This document shows, piece by piece, positions 13,386-25,245 of a stretch of 64,000 nt of DNA. Every line of letters starts with the position of its first letter. Within the stretch, counting starts at the first letter, position 1. Made by a program: the position numbers and the translations under genes. The notes beneath the pieces were generated by a model that did not search any database, was not told where the DNA came from, and worked only from the letters and a program-made list of their open reading frames with translations. Source of the DNA: Neurospora crassa OR74A (taxonomy: Eukaryota > Ascomycota > Sordariomycetes > Sordariales > Sordariaceae); assembly GCF_000182925.2 (NCBI RefSeq), contig NC_026503.1, positions 4,898,001 through 4,962,000 of the forward strand. The letters are read 5' to 3'.

Positions 13386-14704
13386 CTCATGTCCTCCTTG
13401 ACAGCACGCGGGGGGCGATCAGTTGACATATAGATATCTGCTGTCACTGACGTTGAGAGAGATTAACGGATACCTACCTAAGTACCTATACTGTCGTGAA
13501 CTCTGACATTGACACTGATGGAAGAACGCTGACACTGACAAATCTTGTCCAAAATGCCACCTAAGTTTGTAACTACCTAGAAAGAAAGGAAGTGAGTGAC
13601 TGAATCTCAGCGCCCGCCTGAATGATGATCGAAGGAAGGAAGGAGCAAGTAAGATTCCGTCCATCCCCCCCTCCCCTCTCCCCTTGTTCCTCCGTACAGT
13701 ACCTAGTTTACACGTATGTAAAAGTATGTATGTACCTAGGTACTCCCATGTGCGGTTCAGGTATTTAGGTACTTGCCGATTGACAAGCTCCCTTACTTCG
13801 TGAAGGATCACTGATTGTTAGATGCTCTCGCTGTGTCTGTCCTAAAGGAGCTGATTGAAGCTGCCCGTGCGTAAGGGGTCGATATAGTACCTACCTACCT
13901 AGGTAGTATGCCTTGTGAGCTCTGCGTTCAATTTGGATGTCAGAGTACCTACATACCTCTAAGTAGGTAGATAGGAGTAGGTAGGTTATGTGGGCAGAAC
14001 TCAGCTGCGATTAATTCCCACAGACAATCTCTTCGAGGATAAGTAGATGGATTTATGGAACGTCTCGGGGACGGAGACCTAGGGCCAGCCAGGCAAGTGG
14101 AAGAAAGAGAGAGAGAGAGAGAGAGAGAGGTATATCCGCGATAAAGAAAAAAAAAAAAAAAAGAAAAAAAAAACATTCCCTTATTCTTTCCTTTCCTTCC
14201 CTAAAGTTCCCCCCCCTCCTTCCACCACCCCCCTTCCGACCACGACAGAATCTCATCTTCTCAAAACCCCATCAACGGGCGGGCGTTGAACTTGCTTTGA
14301 ACTTAGGTACGTACCTAGTATGATTCAAGCCACTACTTTCTTATCGCAAACAACTCAGTTGCCGATCTCCAACGTTCCACAACATTATCAACACTACCAC
14401 CCATGCAAGCAGGCGAACGACATGGCGACCTAACCACCCGGCGGCGGACTACGTTGGGGCGGGAGAAGGAAACAAAACATACACCATCTCCTCATGCGTC
14501 CAGTCCTCTCTTCCGTCATCCGTCATCCGTCATCCGGGAAGCGGTAGAGGCGGGACATCGTGCATCGTGTGTCGTGCATCGTTGTTTAATGTGCAGGTAG
14601 CTAGCTAGCTGAATCTGATCCAATCAAGCCCACGTACGTACCCTATAGGCTCGCTCAGTGGAAGCAAATAAATGGTGGTGGGAGCAAATAAACAATACTC
14701 GTCT

Positions 14705-14831
14705 GGGCTAGAAAAACGCCTACTTGTCAGGTCTTCAAAATCGACCGTCTGACTAGCGGGCGAACCGGTCGATTTTGGAGACCTGACGAGTAGTCTGCCC
14801 CCGTGCGGTCCCGGGGGGGCGTTTCTAGTCC
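14705..14831. repeat. Nested inverted repeat (28-bp arms plus outer arms)
   Basis: Inner arms 14720-14747 and 14766-14793 are reverse complements over 28 positions with two mismatches, around an 18-nt loop. Both mismatches read T in the left arm and G in the right, so a + strand RNA would pair without interruption using two G-U pairs. Outer arms (about 14705-14720, GGGCTAGAAAAACGCC; and 14818-14831, GGCGTTTCTAGTCC) also pair, apart from two extra A and one mismatch. The 24 nt between the right inner and right outer arms are GC-rich and could form a small hairpin. CTGACGAGTAG occurs twice (about 14783 and 14831). No protein is supported. It could be a MITE-like remnant, a structured RNA or a cruciform. 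Confidence 0.8.
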
Positions 14832-14937
14832 TGACGAGTAGGGGATCAGACAAGAACCATACTCATAGAGCTCACGATAACAGACCACAAATGACACGAG
14901 GATTCGGTTGCGAAACAAAAAAACATTTCAATTGGTA

Positions 14938-14972
14938 TCTCCTCCTCCTCCTCCTCCTCCTCCTCCTCCTCC
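14938..14972 (+). repeat. (CTC)n microsatellite
   Basis: About eleven copies of CTC between the inverted repeat and the acyltransferase gene. It opens several frames but has no coding context. Confidence 0.85.
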
Positions 14973-15279
14973 ATGCATGCCTGCTCCCTCCCTCTGTCCA
15001 TCCATCCAACTTGAATAAACCTATCCAACAATATATCCCCCGCTCTCCCCCCAACAGCGACCGACCGACATCTGGGGTCGCCCCGGAATAATATGGATGG
15101 CTGGCTAGCTGGGTATATATGATGTTAATGCAACTAACTCCCGACACAGGGATTATATTCTATGTAGACAACAGCACAAAAGGAAGATGATGAGAAACAC
15201 AAAATAAAAAAGTAAAAAAAATTGAAATGATACATGATCGGTAGGCCTCGTTCATGTCCGCCATGCTCTATTTCTTAGT

Positions 15280-15309
15280 ATGATGATGATGATGATGATG
15301 ATGATGATG
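15280..15309 (+). repeat. (ATG)n microsatellite
   Basis: Ten copies of the ATG/TGA/GAT trinucleotide, about 340 bp beyond the stop codon of the minus-strand acyltransferase gene. The run of ATGs creates a false methionine-rich open frame. Confidence 0.85.
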
Positions 15310-15645
15310 CGTGACCGCTGGGCGGGTATGGCTGGCTGGTTGGCTGCGTGGGTTCGGGTACGTGATGTAGATATTCTCTTTATCTACTACTCCCTGCCGA
15401 ATGTGGAGTGCCGAATGCCGAGCGGTGTCTTGTCGACGATTGACTTCAGCTTTCCCTTCAAGCCCACCAACTGCGTGGGCTCCTCTCCATGTCGGCTTTC
15501 CACCCAGATTCTTCACCCAATGGACCCAAGCCAATGGGAACCTCCGCATCAATCATGTAGAATATCCAAAACATGCCTTCAACCTCCTCTGACTGTGCAG
15601 ACGGATACATACGCATCTAAAACTCAAGCCATGTTCTCATACGGG

Positions 15646-17244
15646 CTAAGGAGGAGGCACTCTCGCCTCTCCGCCGTTCAACAAAGGCTGCGCGTGCTCC
15701 CTACTCGGTCCGCCATTCGCATACCCCTTCTCCGCCAGACCGGCCTTTCCTCCCTCAGCCCCCTCATCATCATCAAACACCTTCTTTTCCAGCCACTGCG
15801 TCGCCCTGGCGCACGCGGTATCCACCCACTTCATCCACGCCCACGCAGCAACGTACGTGACTGCCGTGAAAATGATAATCGAAGCCACCTTGTGGCCCCG
15901 GCTCTTGGGGTGCAACCAGTTGGGTTCCTTGGGCGAGCCATCCTCGTTTCTTCCGGGGTCCACCCAAGGCTGGCCCGAGATACCATAGACGATCCACATG
16001 CCCAACGTTCTAAGAATGGTGCCGTGGGTGAGGTAGACGGCAAAGGAGTGGTGGCCGAGCCAGAGGAGCAGGCGGTGCGAGAGGAGGTTCTGCAGGCTAG
16101 GCGACAAAAAGATGGAGACGGCAACGCATTGAATCATGAAGGCGCTGGTGCGGCGACCGGCATTGGACCCCCTAGGCACAATGAAGGAGCCGCGCGAGCC
16201 GTCACCGGCAGGATCGACAAGGAACTTGTGCAGGCGCAGAGACCAGGGAGCCCAGTCCTCGTGCTCGTGCGGGTAGGAACCGACATAGCCACCGATGAGG
16301 AGGAGGATGGGCACGATGACGTACGAAAGGATGCGCTGGTACTTGGCAATAAAGTTCTGGGTGGGACGGTGCTGGGAGAGCTCGGCGAGAAGGGTGCCGA
16401 GGGCGAGGTTGGCGCCAAAGGTTTCTGCATGCAGGGACGGAGGGTTAGTCAGTTGACCTATGCGGGCGCACATTGCATGTGAGGGGATGAGGTGTGCGTA
16501 CCAGTCAAGGGTCCAGTGTTCAACAACCAGTAGGCGACCAAGAGGATGTGGACGAGGATGCGGTAGCGGAAGCGCATGCCAATGGTGGCGGCGAGGACAA
16601 TGTAGACCTGGAAGGCTCCAATCAGCAAGGGGCGCATAGCCCACTGATGTCTGTCGTAAACATTCTCGGTAGTGGTCCAAGTATCCAGCAGGGCTCTAAA
16701 CAGCCGGCGAAAGTTGGCGCCCAGAGGTAGGGGATCGGGGGCGTCGAAGCGAACCCAAAAGCTGTCGCAACGGTTGGAGGCTGTGTAGGCGCCCAAGATG
16801 GAGAGCACGAAGCTGATGAGGGTGGCGATGACGGCCGGAAGGACCAGCCTGGGGGGTCGTCGGAAGGCGGACCGGGCGACGGTCATGAGGGAGGCCGACT
16901 GGTTCCCTTGTTGGTATGCGAGCTTCAAGGGCTTGGCGGCGCAGACGAAGCCGGTAAGGAAGGCGAAGATGGGAACGCCGAGACGGCCCTGCCAGGGAAT
17001 TCGGAGGTATGGAATTTGCAGCAACCTCGGGGGCCCGTCCTTTTCATCGGCCGGCCAGAAGAGTGGGAAGTCCAGCGCTCGGGCAAGATGTGTCGAGATA
17101 ACGAGGGCCGAGGTGATGCCGCGGAGGCCCTGTGCAAAGAAGAAGAAGGGTGGTCAGCAAGGTACTTGAGCCGAGGGAACGGGAACGGCCATGATGCCTA
17201 CTTACCTCGACCCATTTGATGTTCTTCTTGCTCTGAGCGCTCAT
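15646..17244 (-). CDS. Acyltransferase-3 family integral membrane protein
   Basis: On the minus strand, exons 17244-17206, 17129-16502 and 16424-15646 join to 481 aa with GT-AG introns. The first exon encodes only 13 residues (MSAQSKKNIKWVE). Exon 2 opens with GLRGITSALVISTHLARALD, the N-terminal signature of the acyltransferase-3 family, with the conserved His in the first helix. Many hydrophobic segments follow (LVLPAVIATLISFVLSILGA, LLIGAFQVYIVLAATIG, ILSYVIVPILLLIGGYVGSY, WLGHHSFAVYLTHGTILRTL), consistent with about ten membrane spans. The C-terminus is a polar cytoplasmic-type tail. The family transfers acyl groups, often acetyl, to sugars or lipids; the substrate here is unknown. A (GTC)n tract lies upstream. 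Confidence 0.88.
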
Positions 17245-17758
17245 CGTGAGGGATGAACGTCCAGAGACGCAAGTGGCTGGTTCTACTAAGTATTAAGAGG
17301 CGGTGTTGGTGTGTCTGGAAGCTAGAACGGTAATGTGGTGACCAGCTCCGATGTATGTAGGTTCGGAAGCACAAGACAGCGGCGTCGTCAGGCTTGTTTC
17401 GGATTCCCGGGGTATGGATGTGTCCGATGCCGTGTGCCAAACCAGCAAAACGTGAGGCCAGAGACAGAAACCAAACAGGATAAAATGGAAGATGAAGAAG
17501 AAAGAATTACGGCCGGAGATTAAAAGAGCTGAGACGGATAAGGCAAAGTCGGGAGTGGTGGTGAGCGGAGAGACGGGACCGGCAGAGCATAAAATGTTGC
17601 GGATCGAGGTACACGCGGCCTGGCGGAGCTACCTAGGAACGAACCAACGGGCTAGGGATAGGGGGGGTGGGCGCTATCGAGGACGGTGCTGTAGGCGTAG
17701 GCGGGGCATCGACAGGCGGTCTCTCTGGTGTGTCCCGTCTTTTTACTGCCGTCCGTAC

Positions 17759-17760
17759 AA

Positions 17761-17797
<37 letters not shown>
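17759..17797 (+). repeat. (GTC)n microsatellite
   Basis: About thirteen GTC/TCG copies, some 520 bp upstream of the acyltransferase start codon. A similar shorter run occurs at about 43450-43473. Confidence 0.85.
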
Positions 17798-20700
17798 GTC
17801 AGTTGATCTCGGTTGTTTCTATCGAAGGAGTGGCCGAACCGAACGAGGTCGAAGTGGTTGCAAAAAGGAAAGCGTGGTCGCGTCACAACTGGAGACCGAC
17901 AAGAAAGTTGGACAGGAACAGGAAATCAAGTGAGCAAGGAGGGATGAATAATGTCCGGGGGGGTGTATGGGTGTCCACAAGGAGGGTCCTGGACATGGAC
18001 TGCTTGGTGTGTGGAGAGGAACCAAGGGACTGTGTGTGTGGACCGGGGACCGACCGACCGCCGTTGAACTTTTTTGGGAATCGGGATTTTTTGGGGGAGT
18101 TTGCCGGGGGTACGGGGAGACGGGGGGACCGGGGTTTCGATGGTGTTGGTTGAATGTCGCTCCTCCGTGCGGTGGCCGTGATGCTTCAGTTCCCCTTGTA
18201 TGTACTTGGTCGTACAAACTCGTTGTTGTTGCTGTGGTTCAGTTGTGTAACGAGACTGACTGGAGTTGACAAGCTGTCCAGGTCGCAAAGAAAGAAAAAA
18301 AAAAAAAAAAAGAAAAAAAAAGGGATGAATGAGTTGTATCAACCGTAATCTTAAGCCGTCATGAAGCGGTCGATATGTCAAGCGAGACGGTGGCGGATCC
18401 AGGGGACACTTTTTGAGGCCTGTGAGTCCTGCTTTGCCTGAGGTGTGTATCACTGTCGCCTGCTTCAGTTCAGTTCAGTTCAGTTGGGTTTGCTTGTGCT
18501 CAGCTGTCATTCAGACTTGGCAGAAGGGATACAGTGTACCTAGAGGTATGCCAAGAGAGGGGACTTGGTCGAATTTCTGCGAGCCAAGACGGCTGCCAAG
18601 AGTCCAAGCATCATTTACCCACCAAGTCTTGGCCACCGCGGTTGCTGGGCATGGTCGGTTGCATCTTGGCCAGGCCATGGCAGCGGCAGCAGGGCTTGGG
18701 GTCGCAAATGGCGGGCAGCATTGGATCGCAAGTTGTTGTCGATTCGATGGTGAGCGTGCTGGTGATGTGATGGTTTTCTCACCGACTGGACATGACGGGT
18801 GACTTGTTTGATGTTTTGTTTTTGGAGGGCGCGAAAAGAAGGGGAATTTTACAGTCGAATATTCTCTCATAGAATTCCCTTGGATTGTGCCAGGCACACT
18901 TAGAGGTAATGAAATGGTCCCGGCAGGCAACAACGACGAGGGGAGGTCTGAGTGCTGTGTTCCTTGCAGTAGTAGTGGTAGGTAGCACAGGTACACTACA
19001 CTACAATCCAGCAGGTTAGCAGGTACACTACGGGGATGCAGCTGCCCTGAGAGTTTGCGACTAATTACCACAGTGCTCTGCTCAGGTGGCGGTCTGGGCT
19101 CACACAGTGTCGTACCCCCGGCCCTTCGACTTCATCAATCAGTTCAGTTCGGTATCATTTCAGACGACGAATGCTTGGCTTGGGGATTCGTCAGCCTTTT
19201 GGGCTTCGGGAAGCCTTCCATCAATCACAACTTGGAAAGGATGCCGTCCTTGCCGGTCCCACCAGGGGAGCATAATGCTGCTCAAGAGACCGACCACGCC
19301 TCACTGTTGCTATTCGTGGGGGGTTCCATCGTTCCACGTTGACGGGAGGGAGTCTCCCAACCCCAGATTTCAGTCCTCTGTCTACTGTAGTATGTATCAT
19401 CCCACTTAGTTTGTATGAGTATCTCGACCAGCAATCGCTTTCTCAATCACATGTGTCACGGTCGGTTAACAAACAATCCCAAGTGACAAGACTACCTACC
19501 TACACAGCACCGCATCGACAGGCGCAATTGGATCCATCATCAAACCCCCCCAAAACCCTGGATAATCTGTCAGCTGTGAATAATCAATCCTCAACCCCCT
19601 ATCTTTCTTTTGCCCATCATTTTCTGTTTTCCTCAAATGGACAATGGAAGCGGAGGTGGAAATATCTCAGGACTATCGATCAGCGCCGGCAGAAATTCAC
19701 TCAGCTGACCGCTTTACTGCATTATTGTTGGCATTCTTGGTCGATCTCAGTCCGCTTGGCGCCATGTCGTCTCCAAAAGGGACTCCATCCAAAACCCCAA
19801 ATTCCCAGGAATGGATGGAATGTGAACTGACCCCCCGTCACCTCCCCGAACAACCCCCCACCCCGGGCCGCGTAACCGACCCCACCAAGTAGCTCATCAA
19901 GGTTACAGCCAATCTTCCAATTCAGGAACCACCCATTTTCTCCCCCTTTTTTTTTGATTGTCCGGGAGTTTATTCCATCTTTTCATAGAGGTTTCAATTA
20001 CAACGGGCGTTGCGTAGGACTTATACAATACCTACACTGGAGATGCGGGGTTTTCAGTGCTCACGGGCAGTTCATAGATCCTCTTTCCAGAATTCGGGCC
20101 GGTGACGTGCGGAAAAAATTAACAAAAAAGGAAAAAAAGTCCCAAAGCCTTCGGAAAGTCGCAAATCCTCCAACAACTTGAAACCGCAGCCGCCCTGGTC
20201 CGGAGATTTCGATATCCGTCCGAGTGCAAGCATCTTCCCATCTCACCTATGCGTCTCGCACGACACACACACACAACCCAGAGATCAAAGACAATGAAGC
20301 TGGCGCTTGGCTTTGCCACCAACTCTACTATGTACTATGTACACTACTATACCAACGGCCAAAACAAAACAGCCGCCGCCGGGGAAGCATAGGTATAGCA
20401 TACCATTTGTACCCTTGGCGCTTACCATTCACCAAGCAGTCAGCACACCACAAACAGGCAAACAGGCAATTAGGCACGCGACCAACCATGAACATGCCAT
20501 GCCATGCCATGCCATCCATGTGCGGGATGGATGGATGGATAGATGCCACGCTTTTCCATGCCATGCTACATACATATGCCTCCCATGTCTCGCCTCCCTT
20601 TTTTCTTTTCTAACGTGCCAGTGAAGAATTGAACTAGCTATAACATAGGATGAGATCATCCCTCCACATCCGGAATCCTTTTTCTCAAAGTCTCCCCCGG

Positions 20701-21059
20701 AGGTTTAAGGTACTCACCGTACACTATCTCTACACTGGGAAATTTTTTTTTATAAAGATATGATATACGTACGTAAGCAGCACTTGCCTATTTTGTTCAT
20801 CTGATACATATATATATATATATACATTACAACACCTACCATATCCCAGAGGTATCCATCCATGATCCCCGTGTGCCATAATGGGATGAAGGATTCGCCT
20901 TCGCCGCCGATACAGGATCGAATTATAGAGAAAAAAGATTTATGCAACACACACTCACAGATCCGCGGAGTTTCATATACCTACTACACACATCAATGCT
21001 GCCCGGTTTAATTGGTTTTTACATGTTTTATTTTTATTCGTCAGATGAAGACTTCCATG

Positions 21060-21310
21060 CGATGCTAGGTAGAGGTAGGTAGGTACCTTTCAGTTCACGC
21101 ACAAGCAACTAGTCTAGACTTAAATCCCGCCTACCTACCTACCTACCTACCTATGTACCTAGGTAGGTATTTAGGTAAGCTCGCTAGGGTACTTAGCTAT
21201 CCTGAGTGAAAAGTGGTAGAAAAAAAAATGTTGCTCTGCAGGTAGGGTAGGTACCACGACGACAACTACGTAGGTAGGTAGGTAATGAGCAAGCAAATCA
21301 CAGGTGTATC
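21060..21310. repeat. AGGT/ACCT tetranucleotide island
   Basis: Dense ACCT and AGGT runs in both orientations, including CTACCTACCTACCTACCTAC followed by CCTAGGTAGG. A second cluster lies at 21470-21640. These form local inverted repeats in gene-free DNA. Confidence 0.75.
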
Positions 21311-22284
21311 GTATAGGTACTTACCTATTCTATCTGACGGGTGACGATGATCTAGTGGTTTTAATTGTGGTGTTGTTGACGGACGGGAGGGACGGGAGTT
21401 GGGGTCTGGGCCGGTTGTGTGTAGGTGTGTGTGGTGTGTGTGTGTCAGTCAGGCAGGCACCGCGCGCCAACTAGGTACCTATGTAGTGTAGCCCCGGTAC
21501 TGAACCTACCTAGACCGTGACCGCTTTTCAAGTCACCGCCGACTGTTACAGTGAGTGTAGGCTACCATACCTACCTACCTAGAGGTACCTACCATGCCCA
21601 GTGGAAGGGAATACCTTAGGTAGGTAGGACATGGCCTCCGACTTTAGATTATGGTAGAGACTTACCAAAGAAAAATAGAGTACCCCTTCTTAAGTATAGA
21701 TAATGTATTATCAACAACAGCGAAAGCAGCCATTATAGAAAAAAAAATGGAAAAAAAAAAAAAAAAAATTAAATTGTACACGTAAGAAATGAAGTCGCGG
21801 TACTTAGCTTCCTAGTACCGAAGGGGATGGTGCGCAAGCGGGGCGTGAAGCTGCACTATCTGACACTCAGTGAATTTAGGTTGAGGTGTGTTAGTGCGTT
21901 GCTTCTTGGCGTTAGGTGGACATCTAAGCCTTTCTTTACCTACCTATATATCCTGTATATACCTACCTACTGGACGGTTGAGAGACCAATATGTATGACT
22001 GCTCTTTCGATTCACTTTTTTTAGTCATTGGTATATTTCGTCTTTTTTTTTGAGCTGCTGCTAAGATGCTGCTGTACTGCCAGTATGGTATTACTTGACT
22101 TGGCTATCAATGATAGTTTAGGAAATTTGAAGGCGGGATATGGTCTGAAGCGCTCAAGTTGAAAGAGCAGTGAAGGAAGCAAGCCGTGGGTATAGCAAAG
22201 TTACCTATCTATCGCCACGGGGCAAAGAGATGGGTAGTATACAACTTCCACGTGAGCTTGTGCAAACTACTACACCTACATACC

Positions 22285-24162
22285 CTACTGCATCTCCTCT
22301 TCCATTTCCAAGGGCTGGTCAACCTCAACGACAAACTCCACCCCCGCCTTCTCAAACACCTCCCTCACGCCTTCAAACAGCTCTTGCACATCCGCATCCG
22401 GGCCCTTTTCATCATCACCTGGTAATATCCACGTAGGCAACGTCCTAATAAAGAACCGGAACCGCTTCAACTTATGCATCTTGCTCTCACCATGACCTGG
22501 TGGTTTTGCGTTCCTCCCCGCCACCAAAGCCAGGCCCTTCATCATCTCCAGCACCGTCTCCCTGTACCCTTCCTTTTCCCGATAATGTTCCTTCTTTTGC
22601 TTGTCCGACCAGCGGTAAAAGGTATCGAAATCATCGAGGCTGTCCCACCACCAGTCCTCCAGCGTCAGCTCGACCAGGTTGGGCGGCAACAGATCCGCCA
22701 CGGGCCGTCCTTGGTGCATCATGTGCTCGCCGGCTGGCAGGTCCCCGTACAGCATGACGAGCTGGATGCACAACTTTTCCACCTCTTTCAGCTGGGGAAG
22801 GGTGGACAGCCGTCCGCCCACGCCGATGCTGGCCTCGGAACCCTGGCAGTCGAACCAGTTGAGGTCCAAGTGTTTGAGCTTCTTGCCGTATTTGGAGAGC
22901 GCTTGGTCTAGGCAGTCCTCGTCTGCTTGGGTTGCGTCCTGCGGTGGGATCCTGTGGAAGCTGTCGACCCTTCGGGGGTTCATGTAGAGCGTCTCGAGGT
23001 CGGGCGCATGTCGGAGGATCCTGCCGATGTTGCGCGGGTCGGCGACCGAAGAGTGGAGGTAGATATGCCTTGTGGGGCTCAGGTGGAAGGAGGTGGTGGG
23101 TCGGGCGAAGACATCGGTCAAGCCCTCCTCGCCGTCTAGAAAGGTAAAGAGGCCGTCGTCAGTGGATACTTCGAGGGTGGTGAGAGCGGGGAGAAGCTCG
23201 AAAAGCGGGTGGTAGTGGCGGGTCTGAACACCAAAGACTTCAGGAGGATCGCCGTCATCGGTATCGTCGTCGTCGAGCGTGGTAGGGTCCTCGACGGACG
23301 GGTCGCCTTGGAGGAGCAGAGTGGTGAGGTGCTGGAAGGGGGTGAGGGCCGCGGACTCGAGCCGGTCGGGAATCATGCTCCTGACATCTTCGGGGAGGAT
23401 GGAGAGATAGCTACGACGACACTTTTCGCCCGCTTCCGTGTTGAAGTAGGACATTGTGATTCGGAGACAGCTGATCAGTTCAAAGTAATCGCGGTCATGG
23501 TCAATGGCAGGCAGCTGCAGCAGCAGGGTCTCGAGTGAGTATAGGGCGGTCATGGTCATGCCGAGTATCCCCTGGGCCATTTCGTAGTATTCGTCCGGAT
23601 CCGTGCTGGCACGCCGCATTTGCAGGCTCTCGAGATAGCCGGTGATGAATACCAGCCCTTTGCCTTCCCGCCAGGTGGGAAGGAGCTTGTTGAGACAGCG
23701 CTTGGTCTTGCGAACCACCCGGCTGTTGGTCAGGGTGAGGTGGCAGCTGAGGGAGCGGGTCCATCCGCAGTAGTCTGGATTCTCGGTGATGGTGCGAAAG
23801 AGCAAGACCAAAACCTCTTCGCTGGTGATGGCGATGGTGTGGTAGAGATATGGGCGAGCAAGGTCGGCGAAGAAGTGCGAGACAAGACAGAGGTTGCGCA
23901 AGGCGCTGCGACGGCGAGTAAAGTCGTACCATGGGTCTTCGCGCACAAGCTTGTCGAAGGCTTCTGGAGCCGGCTCGTCGATCTCGGGCAGGTTGGGGAT
24001 GAGATGGTCGAGGATCTGGTTGACTAGCTCGGGGGGCAAGTCCATGATGGATCTTGGCTTGGGCGAGGCGGGGATTTTTTCCGGCCGCCGGTGAGGGTCG
24101 GAATCCGTGTCGGCCATGTCGGATGCCTTGCGCTTCTTGGCCGAGCCGGGTGATGTTGACAT
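22285..24162 (-). CDS. F-box domain protein
   Basis: A single uninterrupted frame of 625 codons. I start it at the ATG giving MSTSPGSAKKRKASDMADTD; an upstream in-frame ATG at 24255 adds 31 hydrophobic residues that look like translated leader. After a basic, Ser/Pro-rich N-terminus, the F-box lies at residues 38-80 (SIMDLPPELVNQILDHLIP). The rest is typical of large fungal F-box proteins, with scattered Leu-rich segments (LETLLLQLPAIDHDRDYFEL, LKHLDLNWFDCQGSEASIG) and acidic loops. Such proteins bind Skp1 through the F-box and recruit substrates to SCF ubiquitin ligases. The substrate is unknown and no WD or Kelch repeats are present. Confidence 0.85.
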   Translation of the reverse strand: MSTSPGSAKKRKASDMADTDSDPHRRPEKIPASPKPRSIMDLPPELVNQILDHLIPNLPEIDEPAPEAFDKLVREDPWYDFTRRRSALRNLCLVSHFFADLARPYLYHTIAITSEEVLVLLFRTITENPDYCGWTRSLSCHLTLTNSRVVRKTKRCLNKLLPTWREGKGLVFITGYLESLQMRRASTDPDEYYEMAQGILGMTMTALYSLETLLLQLPAIDHDRDYFELISCLRITMSYFNTEAGEKCRRSYLSILPEDVRSMIPDRLESAALTPFQHLTTLLLQGDPSVEDPTTLDDDDTDDGDPPEVFGVQTRHYHPLFELLPALTTLEVSTDDGLFTFLDGEEGLTDVFARPTTSFHLSPTRHIYLHSSVADPRNIGRILRHAPDLETLYMNPRRVDSFHRIPPQDATQADEDCLDQALSKYGKKLKHLDLNWFDCQGSEASIGVGGRLSTLPQLKEVEKLCIQLVMLYGDLPAGEHMMHQGRPVADLLPPNLVELTLEDWWWDSLDDFDTFYRWSDKQKKEHYREKEGYRETVLEMMKGLALVAGRNAKPPGHGESKMHKLKRFRFFIRTLPTWILPGDDEKGPDADVQELFEGVREVFEKAGVEFVVEVDQPLEMEEEMQ

Positions 24163-25245
24163 GGCTGGTTCAGTTTCGATGATGAAAGTGAAAAGTGCCA
24201 CTGGAATTTGCAACTGCGATACCGATAAGAGCTGCTGGATAGAAGGGGCAAACAATGTCGTTCCGCAACCGATAGTGAAATGTATGAATATGGAGGGCCG
24301 GGGAAAACAAGTCGATCACCGACAGCGCGCAGGAAGTGAGGATAACGTTGGGTTGAGATTGACGATGATATTGACATGGATATTGATGGCGATGAAAGAC
24401 ATGAAGTTCCATATGGGCAGCAAACAAAAAAGTGGATACTTCTGAGGTACGTACCTCTAGAGCACGGTGTTTGCCTGCCGGGATGGTCATTCTTTCATCA
24501 CATCCATACGAGTAGGCCCGCGGGCAGGCAACTGGGCTGCAGTGTGGTCTGTGCTGCTGTACTCACTCACTGCCATGACCGACCTCATCTGCGACTTTCT
24601 TTGTTCCTCATCAACATCGGCAACAACAACCAGGCAGTGAATATCCACGACATCTCGGAGTGTTTGATGACATGAAGGAGCGACAACCGTGACAAGTCTG
24701 GTCATTTCAAAATCTGCCCGATATCATCACTTTTTCCCCTCTGCTCTCTGCCGTCTGCTCAAGTTCTCAGAAAGAGTGTGCAGTTTCTGGCCGCCGCAAG
24801 ACCGACCACGGCGTCCACTTCTTCTTTTCCAAATCCACCACATTCCCATCTTGGTGTGGCTGATTTAATGTTCTTATTTACAATCCATCGTTTCCAAAAC
24901 AGGCCGTCCAAGTGAGGTCTTGGTGCTTCTGACTGCCCAAACCTCGGCTGTGACGAATCTGTAAGTGGAAGCTGTCAGTCAGTTACACTACAAGATATCC
25001 TCCAAGAAGGGTTATGTGTGATTGCTGACACCAAAGATTCAGTCCAGTCATCCCACGGTAGCCCTGACTGTTATGAACAATGCCCGACAACTTCACATAC
25101 GCTCACAAAAAGGTCATCATGGCACCCAACCGTCAATTTGATACTTTTATCCATTTCTACCAAGGATATCTCTACTTGCAACTTACCTTTTTCTGAACCT
25201 ATTCACATTTGGACTCAATGTACCTCTACTTCACGGTTGACCAAC
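24163..25245. other. Intergenic, upstream of the F-box gene
   Basis: No gene seen. Both neighbours are on the minus strand, so this holds the promoter and leader of the F-box gene and the 3' flank of the next gene. Confidence 0.5.

Larger units (their letters stand above)
10658..15645. other. Gene-free region rich in simple repeats
   Basis: No gene is supported over 5 kb. The stretch holds AGGT/ACCT islands (13255-13385, 13725-13770, 13885-13910, 13945-13985), a (GA)n run at about 14105-14129 followed by A-rich sequence to about 14172, the inverted repeat at 14705-14831, a (CTC)n run at about 14938-14972 and an (ATG)n run at about 15280-15309. The flanking genes converge here, so most of it is 3' flank. 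Confidence 0.5.
17245..22284. other. Gene-free region upstream of the acyltransferase gene
   Basis: About 5 kb with no supported gene. It contains the (GTC)n tract, an A-rich run at about 18295-18320, a short (TA)n run near 20810-20824, AGGT/ACCT islands (21060-21310 and 21470-21640) and A-rich sequence at about 21739-21769. The first 1-2 kb probably hold the promoter and leader of the minus-strand acyltransferase gene; the last part is the 3' flank of the F-box gene. Confidence 0.5.

Noticed and set aside
15280-16482. 400-codon + strand frame starting in the (ATG)n run
   Set aside because: It is antisense to the acyltransferase last exon, which has clear family motifs; the start is a microsatellite.
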